This document shows positions 17,942 through 26,212 of a stretch of DNA of 64,000 nt, one piece after another. The notes under the pieces were generated by a model, which was not told the origin of the DNA, did not search any database, and was given only the letters and a program-made list of their open reading frames with translations. Position 1 is the first letter of the stretch. Each line of letters begins with the position of its first letter. This stretch comes from Streptantibioticus parmotrematis (GTDB lineage: Bacteria > Actinomycetota > Actinomycetes > Streptomycetales > Streptomycetaceae). Position numbers and translations under genes: made by a program. Where the stretch lies: positions 62,001 to 126,000 of the forward strand of contig NZ_JAINVZ010000015.1 in the NCBI RefSeq assembly GCF_019890615.1, written 5' to 3'.

Positions 17942-19066
17942 TCAGGGACCATCCAATCCCGCCGGCGAGCCAAGGATCGCATTGCGACCGCAGAATGCGT
18001 CAGGCGGATTATCACGGGACCCGAGTCGTGAGCACGATGTTGAGGTGACGAAAGTTCCAGTGCTCGTCCACCTTGGCCCGTACTGCGCTTTGTACGGCAA
18101 TTGATGAGCCAGGGTTCGCCCTAAATCGAAGCGCACGAATCCCGATTTAGTCAGATCTCGGATTAAGAAACGCAGCAGGGCATGGCCGGGTGCGAGAGAA
18201 GCTGCGCCTGGGTTCATTGCCGTCACCAGCGAATAGCACACCCTGTCGCCCAGCAGGCAGAGCTGGGCAGCCACAACATCACGGTCGACCCTCAACGTAG
18301 CGATCGTAGCCATTCGATCCGAGTGGGAATTCAGGACCCCGCGCCAGGTACGCTCGTCCTCGCCCACCGTGCCCGCCACTACACGCTCGGCAGCACCCCA
18401 GCGTAGGCGGTGCAGACGGGCCAGATCAGGAAACGCATATAACAGCTCTTCATTACTGGAGGTTCGACGGTATTCGACGTGCCCCTCAAGTGTCGCCCAT
18501 TCACGCTTGCGCCTACGATGATTCCTCCGGGTGGCCGCTGACAGGGCATCCATGTCTAAAGGAAGGGGCACGCTGGCACAAGCAGACGAGCCAACGTGAT
18601 TCCAGTCTTCTCGCCTGGAGAGATGCCTCCCCAGAGCGCTTTCCAGTGGCACGTCCGGCAAGACTATATGCCGTTCCGCGGCGAGCACATCCAGCTGGTC
18701 GACGATAGCCCTAATGACGTCCTCGTCCTCAGCTTGAGACCCAACTGGTCGCACATACTCGGCGTGAGGCGATGAGAGCGGTGCTAGCTGAAGCCTGAGT
18801 TCATCACCTGCTTCATCAACGCGTTCACGAAGGGCGATAGCCGCTACAGGAGAACGTGTAGCGTTTTCGACGACGACTACCACTAGGGACGAGCACGAGG
18901 TTAATTGGCCAGCCCAGCCGTTTACCCATTCCGCCGACTGATAAGGGGTCGCCTGGCCATCTGCCTCAGCCAGATCCGCCCAGCGATTTCGGATGAATTC
19001 CCGCCCGACCTGTCCTTCAAGCAACCTACAGCGAGCCGAGCCCCTTACCACAGCAATGGATCGCAT
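17942..19066 (-). CDS. BioF2-like/CelD-type GNAT acetyltransferase
   Basis: About 374 residues from an ATG at 19066 (AAGGAG about 11 bases upstream); the frame is open to a TTG at 19141. The C-terminal half has the Acetyltransf_6/FemAB-like pattern: SAATRRNHRRRKREW, LARLHRLRWG, a beta-strand pair VVAAQLCLLGDRVCYSLVTAMNP, the helix GHALLRFLIRDLTKSG, FDLGRT and LPYKAQYGPRW. Such enzymes transfer acyl or aminoacyl groups to polysaccharides or peptides. The gene is isolated between the hydrolase transcript and a region of broken mobile genes, and its codon use is less biased than its neighbours, suggesting recent arrival. The tail after YGPRW is longer than usual and of unclear quality. The substrate is unknown. 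Confidence 0.75.
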   Translation of the reverse strand: MRSIAVVRGSARCRLLEGQVGREFIRNRWADLAEADGQATPYQSAEWVNGWAGQLTSCSSLVVVVVENATRSPVAAIALRERVDEAGDELRLQLAPLSSPHAEYVRPVGSQAEDEDVIRAIVDQLDVLAAERHIVLPDVPLESALGRHLSRREDWNHVGSSACASVPLPLDMDALSAATRRNHRRRKREWATLEGHVEYRRTSSNEELLYAFPDLARLHRLRWGAAERVVAGTVGEDERTWRGVLNSHSDRMATIATLRVDRDVVAAQLCLLGDRVCYSLVTAMNPGAASLAPGHALLRFLIRDLTKSGFVRFDLGRTLAHQLPYKAQYGPRWTSTGTFVTSTSCSRLGSRDNPPDAFCGRNAILGSPAGLDGP

Positions 19067-19739
19067 TGGCGGAAAAACTCCTTCGTCTCGCCTGGCATGA
19101 TCACAGATTTCCGGTGCCAGGACACTCAAATGACGACGCAACCGTTGACCTCAGCGTTCGGTGCAAAGGCAACGCCACTTCCGCTGCAGACACCCGTCCT
19201 CCCGCACGCAGAGGGCGCGGGCGCACGGCGACATCCGGCCTACGTGCACGAGGCACGGGCGTTGCCCCGATCGCTTGCCGAGGCCCAAGTCCTGCCTGAG
19301 TGCAGCCGTTTGGCTCCAGATCAACCGTGTCGCCATCCTCAAATAAGGATGCGTTCCCGACCATAGCCGCATGGGCGCGGTGCTTCGAGTGCGAAATGTT
19401 CTGTACTGTAACTAGTATCGCTATTTACGCATTTGCAACTGTGAACAACATCGGGTCAGCTCAGCGAAGTTGAGGGCATCGCCTCTCTTTCGGCAGCACC
19501 ATCGGCCGCCTCCTTGAGTCCGAGCAGTCCCTTCGGTAACCACCCGCCCCTCTCCAGCGCTGGCTCGTGGGAATCCCGTCGCTCTGCATCGCCACAAAGC
19601 CGATCGGTGGCAGCGGCACCGCCGCCACGGGACCCCGGGGTCGAGGAACATCCGAACGAAAGCTGGCGCTAAGGCTGGACTTGGCCGGCCGCCAGGCTCG
19701 GGTGAAGCCGTAGGTTGCCCGGCCGCGGACCAGGCGCCG
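19067..19739. other. Gene-poor stretch
   Basis: About 670 bases without a convincing gene. Short overlapping frames on both strands lack ribosome sites and coding bias. The base composition changes abruptly near 19.4 kb. It probably represents decayed DNA around the recombinase remnant that follows. Confidence 0.5.
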
Positions 19740-20085
19740 CAGCGCGCAGCGCGAGGAGTTCGTGCTGGAGACGGTGTCTGGAACGCCGGCACCGCCCGGC
19801 TGCTGCCCCGGGGGACACCGGACTCGCGCGGCTGTCGTACGGACAGGCCCGCGCCCTCCTGGACGCCCACACGGCCGTCGGCGGGGTGCCGGGCACGGCT
19901 GGGGCCTGCACGAGTACCGGCACTCCGGCTTCACCCACCTCAGGGAACAGGGCGTCAGCCTGCCGATGCTGATGGCGAAGTCGCGGCACGAGAAGCCAGG
20001 GAACGCACGGAAGTACTTCCACCCCTCGGCAGAGTCGATTGCCGAGGTCACCAGCCTGCTCGCGCCCGGCGACAGCAGGCGCTGA
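19740..20085 (+). pseudogene. Frameshifted tyrosine-recombinase C-terminal remnant
   Basis: The last 63 codons read [15 protein letters not shown] ... [19 protein letters not shown], which is the catalytic box II (H-E-Y-R-H), SRH and C-terminal Tyr region of a phage/Xer-type integrase. Immediately upstream the homologous reading ([18 protein letters not shown]) continues in a different frame; the switch is at about 19897, in a G-rich run. No start codon or N-terminal arm-binding domain is present. It is therefore a 5'-truncated, frameshifted integrase, a scar of an earlier integration nested in this element. Its stop abuts the stop of the next, oppositely oriented gene. Confidence 0.8.
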
Positions 20086-20673
20086 TCAGCGATGGGGGTT
20101 GAGCGCCCGCAAACGCTCCGGGAAGAACGGGTCGCGCTGCGGCGGGGTGACGCTTCCGGTCGCCGGGTCGAGGTGCCCCCATGTCCCGCGCTCGCCCTGT
20201 CCGCACAGCATCAGGGTCATGGTTGCGCCCGGGGCCGTGTGCAGCTCGACCACCTCGTGGTAGAGATCCCGGCCGACGGGGTTGGCGGTGCCCTGCACGT
20301 GCTTCCTCCCCGTCTCGGCGCGGACCTGGCCACCATCGAGGACGTACCGGTCCTCGGTGTAGCCGCCGAGCAAGATCTTCGACTCGAACGGCCACGGGTG
20401 CGAGTGCGGGCAGGGAACCCCACCCGGTCCCCGAAGGTCGGGTGCGTACCACACATTGAACTTGACGGTCCGGTCCCGCCCCTCTGCCAGCGTGAGTTCG
20501 GCTTTGCTGAGCCGACCGCTGCCGTCCGGAACCAGCCACCACGACATCGGCGAGATGAACTGCTCCCACGTGAGCGGGGCGAGGTCGGCTGCGTAGGCGG
20601 CGGCACCCACCGCCGCCGTCTCGTAGAGCACGTCGGTGAGCGTCAGCCCGGGGGCGATCAGTACAGGGTCCAT
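20086..20673 (-). CDS. Hypothetical protein, 195 aa, beta-rich
   Basis: The ATG at 20673 is chosen over an upstream TTG; there is no strong ribosome site. The sequence is rich in aromatic and His residues (PMSWWLVPDGSGRLSKAEL, VKFNVWYAPDLRG, PHSHPWPFESKILLGGY, VELHTAPGATMTLMLCGQG) and ends with WGHLDPATG, suggesting a cupin-like or jelly-roll fold, possibly metal binding through CPHSHPWPF and LYHEVVELH. No established family is recognised with certainty. It lies between two pieces of dead mobile genes, with a long palindrome directly upstream that may control it. Codon bias is coding-like, so it appears intact. Confidence 0.6.
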   Translation of the reverse strand: MDPVLIAPGLTLTDVLYETAAVGAAAYAADLAPLTWEQFISPMSWWLVPDGSGRLSKAELTLAEGRDRTVKFNVWYAPDLRGPGGVPCPHSHPWPFESKILLGGYTEDRYVLDGGQVRAETGRKHVQGTANPVGRDLYHEVVELHTAPGATMTLMLCGQGERGTWGHLDPATGSVTPPQRDPFFPERLRALNPHR

Positions 20674-20712
20674 GAACAGGAGACTTCCCCACAAAACTGG
20701 GTCTGAGCAGGG

Positions 20713-20748
20713 GTTTCCTGTTTCAAATCCGGATTGGAAACAGGAAAC
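20713..20748. repeat. 36-bp near-perfect palindrome followed by GGAAACA tandem units
   Basis: Arms GTTTCCTGTTTC (20713-20724) and GAAACAGGAAAC (20737-20748) are exact reverse complements, and the centre AATCCGGATT (20726-20735) is itself palindromic apart from one flanking mismatched pair. GGAAACA-type units continue to about 20758. It lies between the dead transposase and the start of the 195-aa gene, so it could be a terminator or an operator. There is no T tract on either side. Confidence 0.7.
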
Positions 20749-20760
20749 AGGAAACAGGTC

Positions 20761-21242
20761 TCAGACCGCTTCGTCGGACGTGGCCTTGTCCCGCAGGGGC
20801 CGCAGCCCACCGAGCAGGTCGGGTAACTGGAAGGAGTACCGGCCGAGCACGCTGACGTGGTGCCGGACGAACGGGGAGAGGCGGGCGACGTCCTCGTCGC
20901 GGACCTCGAAGCCGTCCGCGCGCAGCTGGTTGACCGCGCCTCACCTCCGGTCACCGAGGTGAACGCCTGGTCGACGCTGGTCCACGCGAACATCTCCGGC
21001 AGCACCGCGGGCAGGTCGACCCGGGGCAGGACCACCCGCAGCTCCAGCAGGGAGACCGGTTCAGGCTCCGGCACCAGGGCGACGAAGTGCAGGGGGCTTT
21101 CGTCGTCGAACACGATCTGCGAGTTCGCCGGCACCCGGGCAGCGACCTCGCGGCAGGTGCCGTCTCGCCGCGCGGCCCGCACCGCCAGGTGCTCGCCCGC
21201 CTCGGCGGGCAGGCTGAAGGAGGCCAGCCCGTAACGCACCAC
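20761..21242 (-). pseudogene. Tn3-family transposase remnant with internal deletion and frameshift
   Basis: Two separated parts of one transposase are joined. Positions 21242 to about 20946 encode LRVVLPRVDLPAVLPEMFAW and the following FTSVTGGEAR, matching the middle of Tn3 transposases. From 20945 to the TGA at 20761 a different frame encodes NQLRADGFEVRDEDVARLSP, HHVSVLGRYSFQLPDL and GGLRPLRD, the extreme C-terminus. The catalytic region between them is missing, so the gene is dead. The 5' part is also missing at 21242, where it abuts the 113-aa gene. No complete terminal inverted repeats were identified. Confidence 0.8.
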
Positions 21243-21247
21243 GAGAT

Positions 21248-21589
21248 CTAGGAGTCCTGCCTTCGCAGCCCAAGGACTTCGGCGATCAGCACTCGCGGTA
21301 CAGCAGGAAGTAGACGCGCAAGCGCTTCCAGCGTAGAAATCGAGTCCGCATCGTTGCGCATTGCTTCTGCAGCGGCGAACGGATCTCCCACCTCAGGCGA
21401 GTAGAAAAGGTGGTCCCCGTAGTGAGTACGAACGAGTACTGCTGCTACCGGACCCGCTTGCCCAACCGGATGTAGCTTGAGTAGCGGCATTTCGCTCACG
21501 AGAATCCCACCGACTGGCTGCTTGTCCCTCGCGCCGGCCTCCAGCTCTGCATCCGATAAGCACGGTTCGGGATCTTGGTGTTCCGCCAT
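21248..21589 (-). CDS. Hypothetical small protein (113 aa)
   Basis: The ATG at 21589 has a GGGGG run about seven bases upstream; a longer upstream frame exists but is poorly supported. The sequence is an acidic N-terminus, a beta-rich centre (VGGILVSEMPLLKLHPVG, PVAAVLVRTHYGDHLFYSP) and a helical C-terminus (LEALARLLPAVPRVLIAEVLGLRRQDS). No family is recognised. It is divergent from the XRE/ImmA operon and lies directly upstream of the Tn3 fragment, so it may be an old passenger gene. It looks intact from codon bias but its role is unknown. Confidence 0.5.
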   Translation of the reverse strand: MAEHQDPEPCLSDAELEAGARDKQPVGGILVSEMPLLKLHPVGQAGPVAAVLVRTHYGDHLFYSPEVGDPFAAAEAMRNDADSISTLEALARLLPAVPRVLIAEVLGLRRQDS

Positions 21590-21890
21590 CGTCGGCCCCC
21601 CATCACATGGACGACGCGCGCGGCACGACTTCACTGCAAGACCATCGGAAAACCCACCCGCACGTTGGTTACCCGTCGCCCCACGCACCCCAGACAAGGA
21701 TCTTGCGCAGTCAAGCACCCGACTGTCAAGGAATTTGGGGCGATGCACCGCCAGCAGCGCTCATTTTGGGCGTTTTCATACGGTTTACACCGGTTCTTTT
21801 TCCAGTTTATTTGAAATTACGTGTCGTCACTTGCTGTGCTCTCGCGCAGGGTTGATCTAGACTCAGCACCGTCGACGGCGAGGGGGCTAC

Positions 21891-22382
21891 GTGAAGACAC
21901 AGGGCGATACCGAGGAGTCGGCGGCCCAGTTCGCCGAACGCTTCAACCGGCTGAACCAAGTACTCTACAGCGCCGAAGTTGGGCGCCCGTACACCGAGCA
22001 GGAGATCGCCGCGCAAGTCGGGTTGTCTACGAGCCAGGTGAGCAACCTCCGGAACGGTCGATCCCTTCCACGGGCTGACAGAGCTCATCGACTCGCACAA
22101 CTCTACGGCGTCACAGCTGACTTCTTCTTTCTGCCGCCCGATGCCCCGTATGTCGTTGATGTCGAGTCTCAACTTGACGCGATCGAGCAAGAACGACGCG
22201 GTGTCCCACAACACCGCGCCAACCGGTCGGCCGGCTCTTCGGCCGGCGACGATGAGGTTCGCCGTATCGCGGAAGGTGTGGCTGACCTCCCACCGGACAT
22301 GCGCGAAACCGTCGCAAAGTTGGTAGATCAACTGCGCCAGGTAGCTGGCCGACGACGCCTCCGCCGACACAGCAGGAGTTAG
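21891..22382 (+). CDS. XRE-family regulator of the ImmA-type trio
   Basis: 163 residues from a GTG at 21891, with GAGGGG about six bases upstream. A helix-turn-helix of the XRE type spans about 15-65 (YTEQEIAAQVGLSTSQVSNLRNGRS, here described in two parts: recognition helix STSQVSNLRNG and lead helix EQEIAAQVG). A C-terminal helical region (about 115-163) may mediate dimerisation or protease contact. It is followed immediately by an ImmA/IrrE-type metalloprotease gene, the classic pairing in which the protease cleaves or relieves the repressor to induce a mobile element or stress genes. It is likely autoregulated from the 300-bp divergent gap upstream. Confidence 0.83.
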   Translation: MKTQGDTEESAAQFAERFNRLNQVLYSAEVGRPYTEQEIAAQVGLSTSQVSNLRNGRSLPRADRAHRLAQLYGVTADFFFLPPDAPYVVDVESQLDAIEQERRGVPQHRANRSAGSSAGDDEVRRIAEGVADLPPDMRETVAKLVDQLRQVAGRRRLRRHSRS

Positions 22383-22384
22383 TG

Positions 22385-22909
22385 GTGACAGAATCCCGGC
22401 TTGAGACGACATGGCAAAACCCGGAGGGGGATAGCGACATGGGGATACGAGCTGAACGACGAAGGGTGCGCCAGACTCTCGACCAGTTGGGGTTACCGCG
22501 GCATCCCACGATGGATGAGCTTGTGACCGCTTACCAGCTTAAGACGGGTCGTACGCTCAGCATGATCGAGCGAGACGTAGAGCCTGGCCAGCCCTCCGGT
22601 CTCTACGAGCAGTACCTGTTGGAAGACCGGATCTACTTCCCACGGACCACTTCTCCCGCTCATCAGGCGCTCGTCGTATGCCACGAGTTGGCCCACCTAC
22701 TCCTCGGCCACACGCCTCGCAGCCACGGGCCCATCGATTCTAATGTGGTTCGCCGAGTTCTGGGACGAGACCACTACGCCGCGCCCGCTGAGAGGGAAGC
22801 GGAACTCTTCGGCACCCTGCTGTTTCATGAGCTCAACCTCGAACCGCGAGCCGGGGCGGAGGAACGAGTAGCACCGGCGCTCACCCACCGCGAGGGACGT
22901 CATGCATAG
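22385..22909 (+). CDS. ImmA/IrrE-family metallopeptidase
   Basis: 174 residues from the GTG at 22385 (GGAG six bases upstream, within the end of the XRE gene; an adjacent GTG at 22382 is an alternative). The zinc motif VVCHELAHLLLGH (about 96-108) gives H-E-x-x-H, and the downstream Glu in PAEREAELFGTLL is the probable third ligand, as in the ImmA/IrrE (M78) family. The first part (ERRRVRQTLDQLGL, TMDELVTAYQLKTGRTL) is the helical substrate-binding lobe. It partners with the XRE regulator upstream and overlaps the next gene by eight bases. Proteolytic relief of repression is known for the family; the target here is inferred. Confidence 0.85.
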   Translation: MTESRLETTWQNPEGDSDMGIRAERRRVRQTLDQLGLPRHPTMDELVTAYQLKTGRTLSMIERDVEPGQPSGLYEQYLLEDRIYFPRTTSPAHQALVVCHELAHLLLGHTPRSHGPIDSNVVRRVLGRDHYAAPAEREAELFGTLLFHELNLEPRAGAEERVAPALTHREGRHA

Positions 22910-24119
22910 CCTTGAGATCTTCTACGACCTTGGCTACTTGCCGATCGCCTTCTGCATGCTTGGGCTTTCACTCTACAAGACCCGCGCTTGGTTGAACGAA
23001 CGCATTCCTAGTCTTCTCATTATGACAGGGGCAGCGCTTACATCCGCCGTCGGCTTCACTTCTGCGGCGCCGGTCTTCTACCGCCAGATCGACAACGCCG
23101 TAGGCAGATCGAACTTCGCAACTCTCGTAGTTTACAGCGCAATTACCATGTGCTGCGCTTTCTTCTTGCTCTTGGTGAGGCTCTGGTCCGGCAATAGTTC
23201 GCCAACCGAGGAGCAGGGTCGTCGGGAAACCGAGCTACAACGACTTCGGGTCGCAGGAAAGATCGTAGGACCCGCTTACATAGTTCTACTGATCCTAATG
23301 GCCACTTTCTTCCTGAGGTCGCATATACCCACCGGAGAGAAACCTCTCACTTTTGACGCGTCATTCGCAGCCACACCCTGCGTAACTACCTTCCTGCTAC
23401 TGTTTCAAGCGGGTTACGGATTCGCCAACTGGTCGATGGCATTTCTAACTTGGCGCTATTCGCGACAGCTCGGAGATAGTGATCTCAGTGCCGGCCTGAG
23501 AATCACATCCACAGGATGCGTCTTTATCGCATTCTACGGCGTGCTGAAGATAGTCGCCATCATCGGAATTATCGCAGGCGTCAAGTCCATGGCCCCTATA
23601 AGTAATTCCGTAGCCCCTGCCTCTGCATCGATCGGCGGCGCAATTGCGATTGTCGGCTGGATCCATCCGGCACGACAAGGAAGGCGGCGTAGACTTAGAG
23701 AATTCCGAGCATTGGAATCGCTCTGGCGGGTAGTGACCCAGGAAGAGCCAGGGTTGATCCTCAGAACGAAGCTTCCGCGATCTGACTGGGGTCTCCAACT
23801 CTTGGCTATCCGTCGTGCTGGTGAGATTCGCGATGGTCAGCTCTCACTCCGACCTTGGATCTCAGAACACGTGGTGTCCGAGGCCAGACGCTTGGCGGAA
23901 GAAGAGGACCTCAGGCCTTCAGAGCGAGAAGCTCTCGCCGCAGCTGCTGCTCTCCAGGGCGCCCTGAAATCCAGAGAATCGGAAACTGCTCCGTCACTGC
24001 CGTGTCAGACGCCGCCAGGAATGAGCATTCCGCCTCATGCCGAGCGAGAACATCTAGTTCTCGTTGGCCACTTCCTGAACAGCCACTTGGTCACGCAGAT
24101 CTTGCAGCACACTGCCTGA
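22902..24119 (+). CDS. MAB_1171c-type polytopic membrane protein
   Basis: 405 residues. Roughly seven membrane helices lie at about 7-22, 37-57, 74-97, 118-142, 160-180, 205-228 and 235-255, followed by a cytoplasmic helical region (about 260-370, LREFRALESLWRVVT, RAGEIRDGQLSLRPWI). Membrane proteins of this layout repeatedly follow XRE/ImmA pairs in Actinobacteria and are often annotated as MAB_1171c-family putative transporters. No transport motif is visible. It overlaps the protease gene by eight bases and ends before a strong terminator, so the three genes form one operon. Codon use is more AT-rich than surrounding genes. A sensor or effector role is equally possible. Confidence 0.78.
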   Translation: MHSLEIFYDLGYLPIAFCMLGLSLYKTRAWLNERIPSLLIMTGAALTSAVGFTSAAPVFYRQIDNAVGRSNFATLVVYSAITMCCAFFLLLVRLWSGNSSPTEEQGRRETELQRLRVAGKIVGPAYIVLLILMATFFLRSHIPTGEKPLTFDASFAATPCVTTFLLLFQAGYGFANWSMAFLTWRYSRQLGDSDLSAGLRITSTGCVFIAFYGVLKIVAIIGIIAGVKSMAPISNSVAPASASIGGAIAIVGWIHPARQGRRRRLREFRALESLWRVVTQEEPGLILRTKLPRSDWGLQLLAIRRAGEIRDGQLSLRPWISEHVVSEARRLAEEEDLRPSEREALAAAAALQGALKSRESETAPSLPCQTPPGMSIPPHAEREHLVLVGHFLNSHLVTQILQHTA

Positions 24120-24167
24120 GCGGCAGGCCGCGTCATCGCCGTGCGGTGGAAGAGCAAACGTAGCAAA

Positions 24168-24214
24168 GTGGCGGGCGGTCCCCCTCAATACGCGTGAGGG
24201 GGACCGCCCGCCAC
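24168..24214. terminator. Strong bidirectional terminator hairpin
   Basis: A perfect 20-bp inverted repeat (GTGGCGGGCGGTCCCCCTCA at 24168-24187 and its exact reverse complement at 24195-24214) has a 7-base loop. It lies between the convergent XRE/ImmA/membrane operon and the DUF397/XRE pair, so it can terminate both. Confidence 0.88.
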
Positions 24215-24225
24215 TGTTGTAGAGG

Positions 24226-24465
24226 TCAGACGAGGCTGAAGTCGGCTTCACCGGAGCGAACCAGATCGATGAACGACGCCCACGCTTTCGGGGAGACGAC
24301 TAGTGCTGGGCCAGCCTTGTCCTTTGAGTCTCGGATCCCGACCGCGGCTGTCAGGTCCGCGACCTCAACACAGTTGTTTCCTCCGCCGCCGCTGTAGCTG
24401 CTTTTAAACCAAGCGCCTTCGGGGGCTACCTGGGGCGCGGTGATGGTCTTGGCGTTGATGGCTGC
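24226..24465 (-). pseudogene. DUF397 protein without a start codon
   Basis: The frame encodes AINAKTITAPQVAPEGAW, FKSSYSGGGGNNCVEVADL, VGIRDSKDKAGPALVVSP and AWASFIDLVRSGEADFSLV, an excellent DUF397 match of about 79 residues. This family normally pairs with XRE-DUF5753 regulators in Streptomyces. However, the only ATG at its head (24471-24469) is followed directly by TGA, the stop of the upstream regulator, and no ATG, GTG or TTG follows before the conserved body. Either a point mutation destroyed the start, or it is made by readthrough of UGA or from a non-standard codon such as AUC at position 24459. The coding body itself is intact. Confidence 0.7.
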
Positions 24466-25332
24466 TCACATCTTTCTTGCTAGATCGTGCAGGAAGTCCG
24501 GCGTCTCTGCCGGGCCGAGTGCCGTTGCCCGCAAGCTGTCGAACCTGCGGGTGAACCGTTGGACCTCGGAGCGCTTGTCCGTCATCGTGCTGGTGCCCAT
24601 GACGGTGTCCGCCTGTACGACCGGGTCGAGAACGCCCTCCTCGAAGTCCAGGAGCGTGAAGTCGCCAGCGCCTCCCACCGTGCCGCCCTTACAGAAGGGC
24701 AGGATCTGCACCTCGACATTTGGGAGGCTACTCAGTTCGATGATGCGATCGAACTGTGCCCTCATGGTGCCGGCGTAGATGTGGCGAAGCGAAGCTTCGT
24801 CCTGGATCACGGAGAGCCGGGTCGGTGAGTCCGCACGCGTGATGATGTCCTGGCGGGTGCGCCGTAGCTCGACGTGCTTCTCCTGGAACTCAAGGGTGGT
24901 GTCGTCTACTGCGCGGTGCTGCTCGAACAGCGCGCGGGCGTAGTCCTCGGTCTGCAGGAGGCCGTGGATGATGTTGGGTTGCCAGGCTCGGATGGTGTGC
25001 GCGCCGCCTTCGAGCTGGACGAACGTCATCATGCCCGAGGGCATGTAGGAGCGGAACGGGGACCACCAGCCCTTGGCGAGGGCGTTGCGATGGAGCTCCA
25101 GGAGGAACTCCTTGTCCTCGGGATCGGTGACCTGGTACCGCTTGAGGAGTCTCTCCAGGTCGCTTGCGCGCTTGAGGCTGCCGTTGCCCTTCTCAACCCG
25201 CGACAGCGTGGTCTGGTTGATGCCGTCGAGTTGTTCGACGTCCTCCATCGTGAGTGCGGCTTGTTCGCGCAACCGCCTCAGCTCGCCTCCGAGTTGGAAC
25301 CGGCGAATCGTCGACTGGCTCTTCGGTGGCAC
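24466..25332 (-). CDS. XRE-family regulator with DUF5753 domain
   Basis: 288 residues from a GTG at 25332 with AGGAGG six bases upstream. The N-terminal helix-turn-helix (about 13-70: LGGELRRLREQAALTMEDV, INQTTLSRVEKGNGSL) is followed by a DUF5753 domain from about 95 (WWSPFRSYMPSG, IRAWQPNIIHGLLQTEDYAR, RLSVIQDEASLRHIYAGTM, VQILPFCKGG, FTLLDFE). Such regulators are numerous in Streptomyces and are generally linked with a DUF397 partner that lies directly downstream, here in the same frame after the TGA. The family controls development or antibiotic production in studied cases. A promoter probably lies in the 436-bp upstream gap. Confidence 0.87.
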   Translation of the reverse strand: MPPKSQSTIRRFQLGGELRRLREQAALTMEDVEQLDGINQTTLSRVEKGNGSLKRASDLERLLKRYQVTDPEDKEFLLELHRNALAKGWWSPFRSYMPSGMMTFVQLEGGAHTIRAWQPNIIHGLLQTEDYARALFEQHRAVDDTTLEFQEKHVELRRTRQDIITRADSPTRLSVIQDEASLRHIYAGTMRAQFDRIIELSSLPNVEVQILPFCKGGTVGGAGDFTLLDFEEGVLDPVVQADTVMGTSTMTDKRSEVQRFTRRFDSLRATALGPAETPDFLHDLARKM

Positions 25333-25768
25333 CTTCTACCTCCTGTCCCGTTCGCCCGCTCAGCACGAACGATAGCCGTGTTGCGGCGCCTGATAGCCCC
25401 GCTCTAGGTCTTATCAACCGCATGATCAGGGGCGATCGCCCGAGTGTGACACGCGATCACGTCAGCAGAGAACCACCTGGCATATGCCATTGAATATTCG
25501 ATTGAGGATGCTATTGCCCTTGCACCTGACTTTGCGTCACCGTGGAGTCCGTTGCCGCTAGTGCTGGCGGGCTGACAGCCCGTAGGTGGAGTGGAGGTGG
25601 TTCGCCGTGCCCGAACGCGACTTGACTGGCCCCCGGCCTGGTCGTAGACCCTGCCGCCCCCGTCATCGGATGGCACTTCGGCTCACGTCACGTGATCGGA
25701 GACCTGGGCTACGTGGCGCCAAGGGCGCTCTGCACCACCCACACCACTGCCTACTGGGGAGGATCGCG
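25333..25768. promoter_or_regulatory. Divergent intergenic region
   Basis: The region lies between the XRE-DUF5753 gene (leftward) and the RsbW-like gene (rightward). On the minus strand TTGATA and TATCAG with a 16-base spacer, about 70-90 bp before the regulator start, form a possible promoter. An AT-rich patch at about 25480-25530 may hold regulator sites. No gene is seen: open frames here lack ribosome sites. Confidence 0.35.
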
Positions 25769-26212
25769 ATGGCCTCGATGACGGCTACGTCGACCACCGT
25801 GATGACAGGCGCCTTCGAGACGGTCTTCGCGCCCGAGCAGAGCCGGGTCGCCGACATGCGGCATCTCAGCGAGTCCTTCCTGGAACTGTGGCGGGTGCCC
25901 GGGTCCTTGGCGGAGAGCGTGGTGCTCGTGGTGTCCGAGCTGGTGACCAACTCCATCGAGCACGGATGGGGCGATGTCGGGGTCCGCGTCCGTTGTGAGC
26001 AGGCAAGCTTGACGGTCGAAGTCACGGACTCCAACCCGGCGCCCGCCCGGCTGCGAGTGGCGGACGACGACGCCCTCGACGGCCGCGGTCTGCTCCTCGT
26101 CCAGGTTGTCGCTGACGCCTGGGGGGTCAGCCGGGACGGCACGACCACCTGGGCGACCTGGCGCCTGAACGCGGACTCCCGCGTGGCGGCTGCTGGCGGG
26201 GCGCAGCGGTGA
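25769..26212 (+). CDS. RsbW/anti-sigma-like ATP-binding protein (HATPase_c_2)
   Basis: 147 residues from an ATG at 25769, with GGGGAGG six bases upstream; a longer frame lacks this site. The GHKL ATPase signature is present: N-box VLVVSELVTNSIEHGWG (about 50-66), then VEVTDSNPAPARLR (G1-like Asp) and DGRGLLLVQVVADAWGVS (G2-like). The fold is that of the anti-sigma factor kinases RsbW/SpoIIAB, which phosphorylate antagonist proteins and bind sigma factors; many Streptomyces paralogues have unknown partners. Its stop overlaps the start of the next gene (GTGA), tying it to the conservon that follows. A regulatory ATPase is secure; the partner is unknown. Confidence 0.85.
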   Translation: MASMTATSTTVMTGAFETVFAPEQSRVADMRHLSESFLELWRVPGSLAESVVLVVSELVTNSIEHGWGDVGVRVRCEQASLTVEVTDSNPAPARLRVADDDALDGRGLLLVQVVADAWGVSRDGTTTWATWRLNADSRVAAAGGAQR

